A stretch of DNA of 64,000 bases. Origin: Mesorhizobium loti (GTDB lineage Bacteria > Pseudomonadota > Alphaproteobacteria > Rhizobiales > Rhizobiaceae). The stretch is from positions 62,001 to 126,000 of the forward strand of contig NZ_QGGH01000014.1 in the NCBI RefSeq assembly GCF_003148495.1, given 5' to 3'. Of the stretch, positions 28,274 through 36,785 are shown piece by piece (within the stretch, counting starts at the first letter, position 1; each line of letters begins with the position of its first letter). The translations under genes and the position numbers were made by a program. The notes below the pieces were generated by a model. It had not been told where the DNA came from, did no database searches, and saw only the letters and a list, made by a program, of their open reading frames with translations.

Positions 28274-29467
28274 ATGGCAAAGAACAAACTCTCTGAAACT
28301 CGAATTAGGGGCCTCGAAAAACCGGGGGTGTACGGCGATGGCGACGGCCTGTGGCTGCGCGTACAGAAGGCAGGGAGCAAGAACTGGATATTCATCTATC
28401 GCCGCGGTGCGGACCGATCCGAGATCGGCCTTGGAGGCTACGGGCAGGGGACGGCGCCTGTCTCTCTCACATTGGCTCGAGAGAAGGCCGAAATTGTCCG
28501 TGGCCAATTGGCGCGCGGCATAGATCCACGCGGAGATCGGAATGTAGTGAAGCCGAAGACTTTCGCCGACTGCATGGACGCGCTGCTTACCGCCAAGGAA
28601 CCGGAATGGACCAATGCTAAGCACAAGGCGCAGTGGGAGATGACACTTCGCGAATACGGCAAGCCGCTGCATGATCTGCCGATCGCCGATATCGTTATGG
28701 GTGACGTCAAGGATTGCCTGTTGCCGCATTGGCAGGAGCGCCCAGAGACGGCTGACAGGCTGCGCAGTCGCATACAGGCAGTTATCGACTACGGCATTGC
28801 ACACGAATGGCGCACAGCTGGCAACCCAGCGCGATGGAGAGGCTTGCTGGACAAGGTGATGCCGAGGCGCCAGAAATTGACGCGAGGTCATCACGCCGCC
28901 CTGGCATATTCCGACGCACCCAAAATGATGGCAAAGCTTCGCCAATCTTCAGGCACCGCGGCCAGAGCTGTTGAGTTCATCGCACTAACTGCAGCCCGCA
29001 CGGGGGAGGCCAGGGGTGCCGTCTGGTCAGAGATAGATTGGAAGGCCAATGTTTGGACCTGTCCGCCAGACCGCATGAAGGCTGGCAAGGAACACCGCGT
29101 CCCTTTGTCAGATCGCGCCATCGACATTCTCAAAGCGATGCAGCAGCGATCCACAGGCGACTATGTTTTCGGCGGCGGTGTCGACGGAAAGCCGGTGTCA
29201 GACACCGCCATGACGAAGGCTTTGCGACTTGCGTCGCCAGATAAGTCAGCAACCCTGCACGGTTTGCGATCGATGTTTCGCGATTGGGCTGGAAACGAAA
29301 CGACCCACGAGCGAGAGGTTGCAGAGGCGGCCTTGGCCCATTCAATAGGGAATTCCGTAGAGCAGGCCTATCGTCGTTCTGACGCATTAGACAAGCGTCG
29401 TCGGCTTATGGACGAGTGGTCCGTGTATTGCGCACAACCAACTCCCAAAAAAGTTCTTGACAACTGA
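28274..29467 (+). CDS. int: Tyrosine integrase, P4 type
   Basis: A 397-residue site-specific recombinase. The N-terminal DUF4102 arm-binding domain (about 1-90) is followed by a core-binding domain and the catalytic domain. Catalytic residues are Arg near 241 (TAARTGE), the HGLR box at about 329-332, a second His near 356 (ALAHSIG) and Tyr near 366 (AYRRS). P4-type integrases insert islands into tRNA genes, which agrees with the tRNA-Ser site here. Confidence 0.93.
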   Translation: MAKNKLSETRIRGLEKPGVYGDGDGLWLRVQKAGSKNWIFIYRRGADRSEIGLGGYGQGTAPVSLTLAREKAEIVRGQLARGIDPRGDRNVVKPKTFADCMDALLTAKEPEWTNAKHKAQWEMTLREYGKPLHDLPIADIVMGDVKDCLLPHWQERPETADRLRSRIQAVIDYGIAHEWRTAGNPARWRGLLDKVMPRRQKLTRGHHAALAYSDAPKMMAKLRQSSGTAARAVEFIALTAARTGEARGAVWSEIDWKANVWTCPPDRMKAGKEHRVPLSDRAIDILKAMQQRSTGDYVFGGGVDGKPVSDTAMTKALRLASPDKSATLHGLRSMFRDWAGNETTHEREVAEAALAHSIGNSVEQAYRRSDALDKRRRLMDEWSVYCAQPTPKKVLDN

Positions 29468-29490
29468 AAAATTCGAGAGATCGATTTTGC

Positions 29491-29519
29491 TTGACTTTTT
29501 AGGTTAAAACGCCTATAAG
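29491..29519 (+). promoter_or_regulatory. Strong sigma-70-type promoter with embedded operator-like dyad
   Basis: TTGACT (29491-29496), a 17-bp spacer, TATAAG (29514-29519). Within the spacer, 29501-29514 reads AGGTTAAAACGCCT, a degenerate copy of the AGGCG-AAAA-CGCCT palindrome found near the right end of the element. The promoter points to alpA and the replication genes, so a repressor bound here would block them. Confidence 0.65.
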
Positions 29520-29581
29520 CAATTTACAGTCTTTGAGCGAGTCGAAAACTTGCCTGACTTCGGCCAACCGCTCTAAGCGGA

Positions 29582-29668
29582 GCCATATTGATTCCGCCCC
29601 TCCAGCCGTCACATCGTGACGTGATCTTCATAAATCGCTTCTGGTTTTTGAACCGCCATCAATATGGC
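29582..29668 (+). promoter_or_regulatory. Inverted repeat in the alpA leader
   Basis: Perfect 11-bp arms GCCATATTGAT (29582-29592) and ATCAATATGGC (29658-29668) enclose 65 nt that contain a further hairpin GTCAC-ATC-GTGAC. The right arm ends just before the GGGGAG ribosome site of alpA. In RNA the pairing would place that site next to a stem. Confidence 0.5.
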
Positions 29669-29682
29669 GTGGGGAGATTCGC

Positions 29683-29889
29683 ATGCCCGCAAATGATAAT
29701 GAACCGCTCTTCATTTCCATGAAGGACGCAGCCCGCTTGACTTCAATGTCTAGAACACTGGTGCTCGTCCTTCACAATGAAGGCTTGTTCCCGAAGATGG
29801 TAAAGCTTGGTGAGCGACGCATAGCGTTCGTTCGAACGGAGGTGCTCAAATGGGCCGCCGATAAAATGGCGGCTCGAGCCACAGCATGA
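29683..29889 (+). CDS. AlpA-like helix-turn-helix regulator/excisionase
   Basis: A 68-residue protein with a MerR-like winged HTH: a MKDAARLTSMSR recognition segment followed by a wing ending ERRIAFVRTEVLKW. AlpA-type proteins activate integrase-dependent excision and often transcription of satellite genes. GGGGAG precedes the ATG. It is the first gene after the strong promoter and its leader repeat. Confidence 0.83.
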   Translation: MPANDNEPLFISMKDAARLTSMSRTLVLVLHNEGLFPKMVKLGERRIAFVRTEVLKWAADKMAARATA

Positions 29890-29999
29890 AGCCGTCAAGA
29901 GAACTCGAGGCCGAGCTGCAAGTGCCCGCAGGCGCGATTCTCTTACTGCAACAGGCCTGCGAGCAAATATGCCGCCAGAGCCACGGTCGTCCCGACTAA
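29886..29999 (+). CDS. Small protein, 37 residues, overlapping alpA
   Basis: The ATG overlaps the alpA stop as ATGA, which suggests translational coupling. The product is charged at the N-terminus with two cysteines in the second half. No family is recognised. It may be a short real gene or a chance frame. Confidence 0.4.
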   Translation: MKPSRELEAELQVPAGAILLLQQACEQICRQSHGRPD

Positions 30000-30047
30000 A
30001 AACCCACCGCGGAACCAACCGCGGCCGCTCCATTAGGGAACCACCAA

Positions 30048-30305
30048 TTGCAAATCCTCAGTATCAGACCGGAGCCACCAGGCGCCGGTAGCACAGTCGC
30101 GCGCTTCGATCTGGAGCTATCCGACCAGCTCCGTATGTTTGGGCTGCGGCTTGTCAGAAAGCCGGATGGCCTTCGAGCCATTTACGCACCGAACTCTGGT
30201 GGCGCGCGCGTCGTGACTTTTGGCGCGACTCTTGTTCAGGAAATTGCCAATGCCGCGGAAGCGGCCATCAAGGGGCTTTCGCCGCATGACCACAACCCAG
30301 CCTAA
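30048..30305 (+). CDS. Hypothetical phage-type protein, 85 residues
   Basis: TTG start with AGGGA upstream. The central segment FDLELSDQLRMFGLRL and a short C-terminal helix look like a folded small protein of rhizobial phages, somewhat like SpoVG-type or DNA-metabolism accessory proteins, but I cannot assign a family. The end overlaps the helicase gene start by 20 bp. Confidence 0.6.
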   Translation: MQILSIRPEPPGAGSTVARFDLELSDQLRMFGLRLVRKPDGLRAIYAPNSGGARVVTFGATLVQEIANAAEAAIKGLSPHDHNPA

Positions 30306-31590
30306 TGCCATCGAGGAAGCATCATCGGATTTCCAAGACGCCATAATCGATTTTCAGGCTGGAACTGGCACCGAGGCCGAAAGGATAAAGCGGCTCACAT
30401 CGGCTGCCACTGCCCTTAACTCGGCTATTGCCACCCGTGCCGGTTCGGATCGCCAACCAGCGAACGATAATCGCGAGCAAAAGTGGCCAGGCATCGTCTC
30501 GAGCGGCGATCTTGTGCGTGGCTTCGTGCCGCCGGACTACCATGTGGAAGGCATAGCCCAGGCCGGGTTTCTCTATTCCACTACGGCAATGACCGGTACG
30601 GGCAAGACGGCTGTCTTGCTGCTGCTCGCAGCCCATACGGCTCTAGGAGCGCCAATCAACGATCGGGAGGTGCGCAAGGGGCGCGTGGTCTACTTCGCGG
30701 GCGAAAACCCCGACGACGTGACTATGCGATGGATCGCCATGGCGCATCACATGGGATTCGACGCCGACGCCATGGACGTCCACTTCATTAAAGGCACGTT
30801 CAGCATCCCGAAGATGTTCACTCGCATCACAGCGGAGGTCACAAAGCTCGGCGGCGCCGAACTGGTCGTGGTCGACACGTCTGCTGCTTATTTCCAAGGC
30901 CAGGAAGAAAACAGCAACACAGAGCTTGGGCGGCATGCGCGTGACCTGCGCACCTTGACGACGTTGCCGGGCAGTCCGTGCGTCCTTGTGGCCTGCCATC
31001 CCGTGAAAGCCGCTGACGCGACAAATCTGCTGCCCCGCGGAGGTGGCGCTTTCATTGCCGAAATTGATGGCAACCTCGTCCTGACAAAGGGTGACTCCGG
31101 CACCATTCGGCTCCATTGGCACGGGAAGCACAGAGGGCCGGACTTTGATCCTGTGCACTTCGAACTGCAGACGGTAACAGCTCCTGCGCTCATCGATAGC
31201 AAGGGCCGCGACGTTCCTACGGTGATGGCCTCCGCTCTCACAACCGGTGAGACAAAGAAGCGCCGCGTTGAGGCCCGCAGGGACGAGGACGAGGTGCTTC
31301 TGTTGATAGACAAAGACGGAGGCAAATCTCTCCTAGAGATGGCCGAAATACTCGGTTGGCAGAAAGACGGCGAGCCGCACAGGCGGCGCGTTTCGATGGC
31401 GACTGAAAAGCTCACAAGGGCGAAACTGGCAAACTACACCGGCCGCAAATGGAAGCTTACCGCCGCCGGGCAGGACGCGGCATCCGACGCGAAAGCAGAG
31501 CGGTTCAAGGCCGAACAGGCAGCAGCCTCTGTGTCACGTTTCGTTGAAAGAAATCGCCGTCCGGACCCGCCCGACGACGCGGACGACTGA
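30286..31590 (+). CDS. RepA-like AAA ATPase/helicase
   Basis: A 434-residue RecA/AAA_25-type protein. Walker A is GTGKTA near 102-107 and Walker B is ELVVVDTS near 191-198; a C-terminal winged-helix-like part follows (about 335-400). Such proteins are RepA- or DnaB-like helicases that start replication in phages, plasmids and satellites. AAGGGG precedes the ATG at 30286. An iteron cluster follows directly, as expected for an initiator-origin pair. No primase domain is seen. Confidence 0.82.
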   Translation: MTTTQPNAIEEASSDFQDAIIDFQAGTGTEAERIKRLTSAATALNSAIATRAGSDRQPANDNREQKWPGIVSSGDLVRGFVPPDYHVEGIAQAGFLYSTTAMTGTGKTAVLLLLAAHTALGAPINDREVRKGRVVYFAGENPDDVTMRWIAMAHHMGFDADAMDVHFIKGTFSIPKMFTRITAEVTKLGGAELVVVDTSAAYFQGQEENSNTELGRHARDLRTLTTLPGSPCVLVACHPVKAADATNLLPRGGGAFIAEIDGNLVLTKGDSGTIRLHWHGKHRGPDFDPVHFELQTVTAPALIDSKGRDVPTVMASALTTGETKKRRVEARRDEDEVLLLIDKDGGKSLLEMAEILGWQKDGEPHRRRVSMATEKLTRAKLANYTGRKWKLTAAGQDAASDAKAERFKAEQAAASVSRFVERNRRPDPPDDADD

Positions 31591-31798
31591 AGGCGAAAAC
31601 TAATCGAATTTCGGCAAATCGTCCGTGCGGACGAAAACACGGACAATGGACCAGAAAAGAGGCGAAAAACGTAATGGTTTCAAACTGTACGCGACGGACG
31701 ACAATTCTTTAAAAACAGCTTGTGGTGGGGGTGGATTTATCCACCCACCCACTGTCGTCCGTCCGTCCAGATTCCCTAGGGGACGGACGACGGACGAC
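31580..31798. other. Iteron cluster, candidate replication origin
   Basis: CGGACGA occurs on the plus strand at 31580, 31628, 31695, 31784 and 31791 and on the minus strand (TCGTCCG) at 31619 and 31755. GTCGTCCGTCC (31754-31764) and GGACGGACGAC (31781-31791) form a perfect 11-bp dyad. A second dyad GGGTGGAT-TT-ATCCACCC lies at 31729-31746, after an A/T-rich stretch near 31705-31720. Iterons, a dyad and an A/T-rich part beside a helicase gene are the anatomy of a phage or satellite origin. Confidence 0.6.
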
Positions 31799-31843
31799 TT
31801 CTAAGAAAACCTGATGAGGAGAACATCATGAAAGCATTCGACA

Positions 31844-32053
31844 ATGAGCAGCAACGTAATTTCAATAGAACCATTCGAAGCCGAGTACGCTGTGCGCCAG
31901 ATGGGCGGCGGTGAGAAATGGTACTCATGCCGAGTGGTCGGCATCGCTGACGACAGCCCGCACGATTCTGGCCGGTTTCTGATCATCACCGACGACGAAG
32001 ATGGCAACCTCTACACCGGAAGCGCCAATAAGGTGCGGCGGGTAGACGAATGA
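31844..32053 (+). CDS. Hypothetical protein, 69 residues
   Basis: A compact, slightly acidic protein with two conserved-looking blocks, EKWYSCRVVGIADD and GRFLIITDDEDGNLYTG, probably a small beta barrel. The ATG at 31844 has no ribosome site of its own; a strong GAGGAG serves an ATG at 31828 in another frame (28-codon peptide), so translation may be coupled to that peptide. Confidence 0.5.
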   Translation: MSSNVISIEPFEAEYAVRQMGGGEKWYSCRVVGIADDSPHDSGRFLIITDDEDGNLYTGSANKVRRVDE

Positions 32054-32065
32054 TGGGAGGCGCCA

Positions 32066-32263
32066 GTGGCTGCAGCGAGAACCGTCGAGACCAATGTCGA
32101 AACGGTGCAAGTTCGCCGCATTTCGTGGGAGGCACTTTGGAAGATCCGGCCAGACTTAGCGCCGGCAAGTGCGTTTCACCAAATGCCCAAGCTAGCGCCG
32201 AAGGGGTGGATACCGGCAAGCAGCGCGCCAATTGCGCCGAGCGTCGCCAGCACTAGTTCATAA
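32066..32263 (+). CDS. Hypothetical protein, 65 residues
   Basis: GTG start with GGGAGG upstream. The front half (VQVRRISWEALWKIRPDLAP) looks like a real folded segment; the tail is low complexity and runs into an opposing gene by 88 bp. It could be the 5' part of a truncated gene. Confidence 0.35.
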   Translation: MAAARTVETNVETVQVRRISWEALWKIRPDLAPASAFHQMPKLAPKGWIPASSAPIAPSVASTSS

Positions 32264-32379
32264 CGCCGAAGTGAAACCCGCTGCTCGAATTGTACCGGTT
32301 TGCCCTTCCAAAACAGTTGACCGCTCTCATCGACTTCGAACGCGTCATATTCGTCCAACCCCATTACCCGGCGCGCCAT
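32176..32379 (-). CDS. Small membrane protein, 67 residues
   Basis: On the minus strand the ATG at 32379 has GGAGA seven bases upstream. The product has a soluble N-terminal part with DEYDAFEVDESGQLFWKGK and one C-terminal helix (VLATLGAIGALLAGI). No family name is known to me. It is one of three minus-strand genes in the element and overlaps a plus-strand frame tail to tail. Confidence 0.65.
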   Translation of the reverse strand: MARRVMGLDEYDAFEVDESGQLFWKGKPVQFEQRVSLRRYELVLATLGAIGALLAGIHPFGASLGIW

Positions 32380-32497
32380 CTGTGTTTCTCCAACTTGCTT
32401 AGGTGCTGACGAAATTATCAGAATTACCCGTCCCGCGCATTGCGGAAACGGACTGCCCGGGCCTTGGCCGGTTTCTCTGATGGGATGACCACCCAAC

Positions 32498-33610
32498 ATG
32501 AATGACGATAATCCAAAAAGAGCAGAAGACTTTACGAGCCTGGGCGCACGCCGAACTTGGCTGGATAGCCTTCCGGACGAGCGTGTTCGCATTACCACCA
32601 CGCCGACGCAGAAACGTCTCAAAGCCGCCAACGACAACAGGCGGCAAGCCGCCCTTGATGCCGTCGACGCGCTTCTGGCTCCGCATGTACCGAACTGCCT
32701 GCCTGACCCCCTTGAGACGCTAGACAAGGTGGCTGTCGGCGCCGGCTGGCGCATGCGGCCTGATATCCAAGAGATACAGCGCGCCATGCTCGGCCCCGTG
32801 TTTGTGCGGCCAGGCAATGGCAAAACGGACGCCGAACGATGGCAGTACCGGACTTTGCACATTGGCGCGCTTACATTCACGATGTGTCGCCGCACGGAGC
32901 GCGGCCCCGTCTTGGCATTTGGCAAGGTTGTGACTGGCGACATCATTATCCCGGCCGGCGCAATGATAGGGCGCGGTCTCAGTAAAAAAGGCACAACATT
33001 AAAGCCTTCGGAATATCGGACGTACGAAAAGCCGGTCATCAAAGCGACGCGAAGCGCGACACGCGTAAGGGATTACATCAATCTTGCCGGGGCTTGGGAG
33101 CCAGAGCCTTATCGAAGGGTGGCAATACAACCGCTGTCGGCTGGCCGAACGCCCTTCTTTTCGGGTGCGAACGAGCGCGCCATTGCAGCATCTGCAGTGC
33201 TTGCGGCGGCACGCGCAAATACTCCTGTGCTACCACCTGTCACCTACCTCCCCACTGCCTACGGCGCTGCGGACGGCTCTACGGGCGGTGTGTCGCGCGT
33301 CCACGGCAGTGGATCCAGTCATGATGGACACGCGAAGCGAGCATCCGACGAAGCCACCCGCGCGGTCGTGAAGAGGTGGCTCTCTGAAAAACTCGATGGC
33401 TTTGACATGCGAATCCTATCGCTTGCCACCAGCAGCGCAACGTCGAGCGAATCTGGGGCAGACCTTGGCATGACACGGCACAGATTCGTGCGCGCGGCGA
33501 ACGACGCGCTGGAGAAAGTGGCGATGTTATTGGTTGCCTCAACAGAACTTGCCACAAATCCGGCTTTAGCTTTGAGGGTAGAGACATCACCACACAAGCT
33601 TTGCGCCTGA
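32498..33610 (+). CDS. Hypothetical protein, 370 residues
   Basis: Start supported only as first ATG. It has no recognised domain. The N-terminal third is basic and contains a QKRLKAANDNRRQAAL helix. The middle has an Ala/Pro-rich low-complexity region (about 225-285), and the C-terminal RWLSEKLDGFDM segment looks structured. Its position before the capsid block could hide a packaging or head protein, but I see no ATPase or nuclease motif, so it is not a large terminase. Confidence 0.55.
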   Translation: MNDDNPKRAEDFTSLGARRTWLDSLPDERVRITTTPTQKRLKAANDNRRQAALDAVDALLAPHVPNCLPDPLETLDKVAVGAGWRMRPDIQEIQRAMLGPVFVRPGNGKTDAERWQYRTLHIGALTFTMCRRTERGPVLAFGKVVTGDIIIPAGAMIGRGLSKKGTTLKPSEYRTYEKPVIKATRSATRVRDYINLAGAWEPEPYRRVAIQPLSAGRTPFFSGANERAIAASAVLAAARANTPVLPPVTYLPTAYGAADGSTGGVSRVHGSGSSHDGHAKRASDEATRAVVKRWLSEKLDGFDMRILSLATSSATSSESGADLGMTRHRFVRAANDALEKVAMLLVASTELATNPALALRVETSPHKLCA

Positions 33611-33799
33611 CGCCTCGTCACCGTCATGCGTTAACGCGCTCATTGGTCCAGTAGGCCAGGGCGCGGTCAATTCGCACCTTTCGGGTGCGCCTCCACTTCC
33701 CAATCCGACTGCCTGCAACGGCGGTCGTTGATCGAGCCAGCGCGTTCTCGTCGGAGATTTGCGCTGGCTACCGTTTCTCGAGCTAATGAAGGATCAAAG

Positions 33800-34408
33800 A
33801 TGGCCACCGCGAGAGCAGAGGCAAAGCACCCTCCTGCGCAGGATTTAGAAGCGATTTCGCGCAAGCGGGTCGCGTTTACAGACCGCGGCAAGGATATTCT
33901 CGCCGCCCGGCTCGAACTTGAGCACCAGGGTATTCGGCCCGAGGAAAGATCGAATTCGGGACCAGATCCCCGCGATCTAGCGGCCTCGATGTTGGACGGC
34001 TCCGCGTTGCCAGCCGCTCGACCTCCCACGCCCGGCGAAGAACTTTTTTCACTATTGGTTGAACAGCAGGCCATCACCATCGCACTCGATGAGCTGGCCG
34101 AACGCGAAAATCAGGCACGGCGCATCGCCGCCGCTGAAGCTCTGCAGGAAACCGCAGCCGATTGGCTGGAGATCGTCCGCCAACGCGCACTCGCTGTTTT
34201 GGCCCTAAGGCGCCTCAACCAAGAGGCCGCGGCCTTCAGAGACAGAATCCGACGCATCGCAGGAGGGAACCCAACCAACCTAATCTGCGATTTCAACTCA
34301 GGGCCGTTCGCCCCAGCGATAGTCGGCGACCACGTCTACAGCTACCTCGAGGCCTGTGTGAAGGCTGGGGTCATTTCTCGATCGGAGATCAACAACAATG
34401 CGGCATGA
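33800..34408 (+). CDS. Hypothetical protein upstream of the capsid gene, 202 residues
   Basis: ATG at 33800 with AAGGA upstream is preferred to an upstream frame start. The product is helical and charged, with a long coiled-coil-like central part (about 90-150, ELAERENQARRIAAAEALQE). It overlaps the capsid start by 11 bp, so it is cotranscribed with it. A scaffold-like or small packaging role is possible from position and coil content only. Confidence 0.6.
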   Translation: MATARAEAKHPPAQDLEAISRKRVAFTDRGKDILAARLELEHQGIRPEERSNSGPDPRDLAASMLDGSALPAARPPTPGEELFSLLVEQQAITIALDELAERENQARRIAAAEALQETAADWLEIVRQRALAVLALRRLNQEAAAFRDRIRRIAGGNPTNLICDFNSGPFAPAIVGDHVYSYLEACVKAGVISRSEINNNAA

Positions 34409-35480
34409 AGTATTTAACGGCGGCGCACGCCGCGCTTTCGACGGCAAGTCGCCGCAATTAGCAGAGCGTGCTGGCCAGTGGGTTGCGGCGGCGTTGCTCC
34501 AGAACGAAAAGGCAGCTGCCTGGTGCGGTGATCGCGGCATCGCCATCGAAAAGGCGGCGCAGGGCGAACTGGTCGGTGGAGCCGGTGGCTTCACTGTGCC
34601 GGAAGAGATCGAATCCGAGATCATCGAATACCGAAATAGCCTTGCGGTTTTCAGGCAGGAAGCGCGCATCCGTCTGATGGGCTCAAGCTCACTGTCAGTG
34701 CCGAAGCGCACGGGTGCGCTAGGCGGGTACTACATCGGCGAAAATGTCGCCCTCACGGAGTCTGATAACGCTTGGGGCAACATCGAGCACGTGGCGAAGA
34801 AGCCCGCGGCGCTGACCCGCCTCTCAAGCGAAATGTGGGAGGATTCCGCCGCGGATCTCGGCGCGTTCTTTGTGGAGGAACTCAGCGCTATCTTCGCGGA
34901 TATGGAGGATGACGCTGGATTCAACGGCGACGGGACGTCGACCTACGCGGGCATTTCCGGCATCTGCCCCAAGTTCGTTGCTGGTCTTGGTGGCGCAAGT
35001 CAGCTTGCCGGTGCGGTCGTTGCGACCTCCGCCCATGACACTTTCGAGGAAATTGATGCAACCGACATTGCCGCTCTGATGGCGGCGCTGCCCGAACGGT
35101 ACTGGACCAGTGCGAAGTTCTACGTTTCTGGGTATGGCGCCGCAAAGTGCTTTGCCAGGATCGGTGCCACGGTCGGCGGCTGGATCATGACCGCAAATGG
35201 ATTGCGGCCGATGCTTTCGTTCATGGGCTTCCCGATCGTCCTGAGCCCGAAGATGCCCGGCTCTGGTGACCTTAGCAATCGCGTCATGATCGTTTTTGGC
35301 GACATGCGTGCCGCTGTTTCCTTCGGCTCGCGCAAGGGCGTCTCTGTGGCGGTGAGCCAAAATCGCTATTTCGACCTAGATCAAATCGGTGTCCGAGGAA
35401 TCGAGCGCTACGACATCAATTGCCATGGTGTTGGCGATGCCACAACGGCGGGGCCTCTCGTTGCTCTGATCGGAAACTGA
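34398..35480 (+). CDS. HK97-family major capsid protein
   Basis: A 360-residue protein with the HK97 fold signatures: an N-terminal delta-like helical region, the block GGFTVPEEIESEIIEYR, the A-domain region SSEMWEDSAADLGAFFVEELS, and a C-terminal SNRVMIVFGDMRAAVSFG strand. It forms the icosahedral shell. The delta domain (scaffold) is short. Order is unusual: the protease lies downstream of the capsid gene, whereas it usually lies upstream. Confidence 0.86.
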   Translation: MRHEVFNGGARRAFDGKSPQLAERAGQWVAAALLQNEKAAAWCGDRGIAIEKAAQGELVGGAGGFTVPEEIESEIIEYRNSLAVFRQEARIRLMGSSSLSVPKRTGALGGYYIGENVALTESDNAWGNIEHVAKKPAALTRLSSEMWEDSAADLGAFFVEELSAIFADMEDDAGFNGDGTSTYAGISGICPKFVAGLGGASQLAGAVVATSAHDTFEEIDATDIAALMAALPERYWTSAKFYVSGYGAAKCFARIGATVGGWIMTANGLRPMLSFMGFPIVLSPKMPGSGDLSNRVMIVFGDMRAAVSFGSRKGVSVAVSQNRYFDLDQIGVRGIERYDINCHGVGDATTAGPLVALIGN

Positions 35481-35484
35481 CGCC

Positions 35485-36114
35485 ATGACGATGTTCGTTC
35501 CATCAGCCAAATTTGCAGAGTTGGCTACGGCCGGCTCGACGGCAGGACAAGGCGTGCGGGTAACTGCACGCGCTATGCCAGACGCCTCTGCAGGGAGCCG
35601 GAAGGTTCGCTACGTCCTGTCAGACGGGAGCGTCGACCGCATGTCGGACACGATCAATCCCAACGGCTGGCAGCTTGATGAAATCCGGCGCAATCCGGTC
35701 GTGTTGTTCGGGCATAAATCCGACGAGCCGCCCATCGGCAAACTATCGGGCTTGCAGGTGGTGAACGGCAAACTCATCGGCGACGTTGAGTTCGCTGATG
35801 CGGAGACCTACGCATTCGCCGACACGATCTTTCGCCTCGTAAAGGGCGGCTACCTCCGCGCTGGATCTGTGGGCTTCGTCCCGCTCGAGTGGAAGTTCTC
35901 GACCGACCAGAGTCGAAAAGGTGGTGTCGATTTCCTGAAGCAGCAGCTCTTGGAATTCTCGGTGACTCCAGTTCCAGCAAATCCGAATGCACTTTCAGAT
36001 GCGCGCTCGAAGGGCTTGATCCCGACGTCTCACATGCGCGCCCTCGAGACAGCTACGGCGACGCCGAGATTAGATGCGGCCCGGCGCAAGCTCGCAGCAA
36101 TGAGCAGATCGTAA
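35485..36114 (+). CDS. HK97-family prohead protease
   Basis: A 209-residue serine protease of the U35/HK97 family. The catalytic His is in FGHKSDEP (about 76) and the Ser is in RAGSVGF (about 127), with the FSVTPVPANP segment downstream. It trims the capsid's N-terminal delta domain during head maturation. It starts 4 bp after the capsid stop. Its stop overlaps the next start (TAATG). Confidence 0.87.
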   Translation: MTMFVPSAKFAELATAGSTAGQGVRVTARAMPDASAGSRKVRYVLSDGSVDRMSDTINPNGWQLDEIRRNPVVLFGHKSDEPPIGKLSGLQVVNGKLIGDVEFADAETYAFADTIFRLVKGGYLRAGSVGFVPLEWKFSTDQSRKGGVDFLKQQLLEFSVTPVPANPNALSDARSKGLIPTSHMRALETATATPRLDAARRKLAAMSRS

Positions 36115-36536
36115 TGAGCGACAAGGTCCACCATGATGGCGATAGACTAATAGTCGAAGCGGCCGGCGCCATCATCGTTCGCAATGGTGGCATCATCCGA
36201 GCAGAAGCAGGCGCCGTCATCGACATGCCTGAGCAGGTTGAGTTCTTCGCCGGCACGACGTTCACCCTGTCGCCGCGCGAGCGCTGGGTGCGAACCACGA
36301 GCAGCAGCCCTGTGTCGATCGTTGTGCCGCCTTACTCGGCAGTGCCGTTCCCGCCTGGCACAGTACGCACCGTGCTGCAGGGCGGCACCGGCCAAGTGAC
36401 GTTCGTTGGCGGTGATGGCGTGACCGTAAACTCTCCGGAGACGCTGTCGATCGCCAAGCGGTATGCCACCGCGATGGTAGTGGCGACCGAGACGCGGGAC
36501 GTCTGGGATCTGATCGGCTACCTCGAGGCAGCGTGA
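36114..36536 (+). CDS. Hypothetical head-region protein, 140 residues
   Basis: ATG overlaps the protease stop as TAATG. The sequence is beta-rich, with repeated glycine-containing strands (GGIIRAEAGAVIDMPEQ, GTFTLSP-like, GGTGQVTFVGGDGVTV). A head decoration or tail-fibre-like role fits the position and composition but is not proven. Confidence 0.6.
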   Translation: MSDKVHHDGDRLIVEAAGAIIVRNGGIIRAEAGAVIDMPEQVEFFAGTTFTLSPRERWVRTTSSSPVSIVVPPYSAVPFPPGTVRTVLQGGTGQVTFVGGDGVTVNSPETLSIAKRYATAMVVATETRDVWDLIGYLEAA

Positions 36537-36545
36537 TTGCAACCT

Positions 36546-36679
36546 GGGGTAGCCGGTCATCGACGCAAAACAAGGCGGACGCTTGCAACCGCTTCGGATC
36601 TCAGCGTTAGTGCTAATACAGGTTTTCCTCACGCGTGCGCGCAAGCACGCGCGAAGGCTACCCCTAGCCGGTCATCGAC
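36546..36679. repeat. Repeats between head and tail genes
   Basis: TAGCCGGTCATCGAC occurs at 36550-36564 and 36665-36679. GGGGTAGCC (36546-36554) and GGCTACCCC (36656-36664) form a 9-bp inverted pair across about 100 nt. A hairpin GCGTGC-(8 nt)-GCACGC lies between at about 36633-36650. The 249-bp gap has no gene. It may be a regulatory or packaging site. Confidence 0.5.
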
Positions 36680-36785
36680 CTAAAACCAGGTTTACCCCTT
36701 AGACCGATGGGTCCCTTAGTCTTGCTAAAGCGGTAGAAAAAAAGTTTTTGTGGGATTTTTGCCCGTAACAATTTCGGAGAATTCA

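Noticed and set aside
32050..32256. A 68-codon plus-strand frame
   Set aside because: The overlapping GTG frame at 32066 has the better ribosome site and more protein-like sequence.
36630..36655. GC-rich hairpin as a terminator
   Set aside because: No T-tract follows on either strand.
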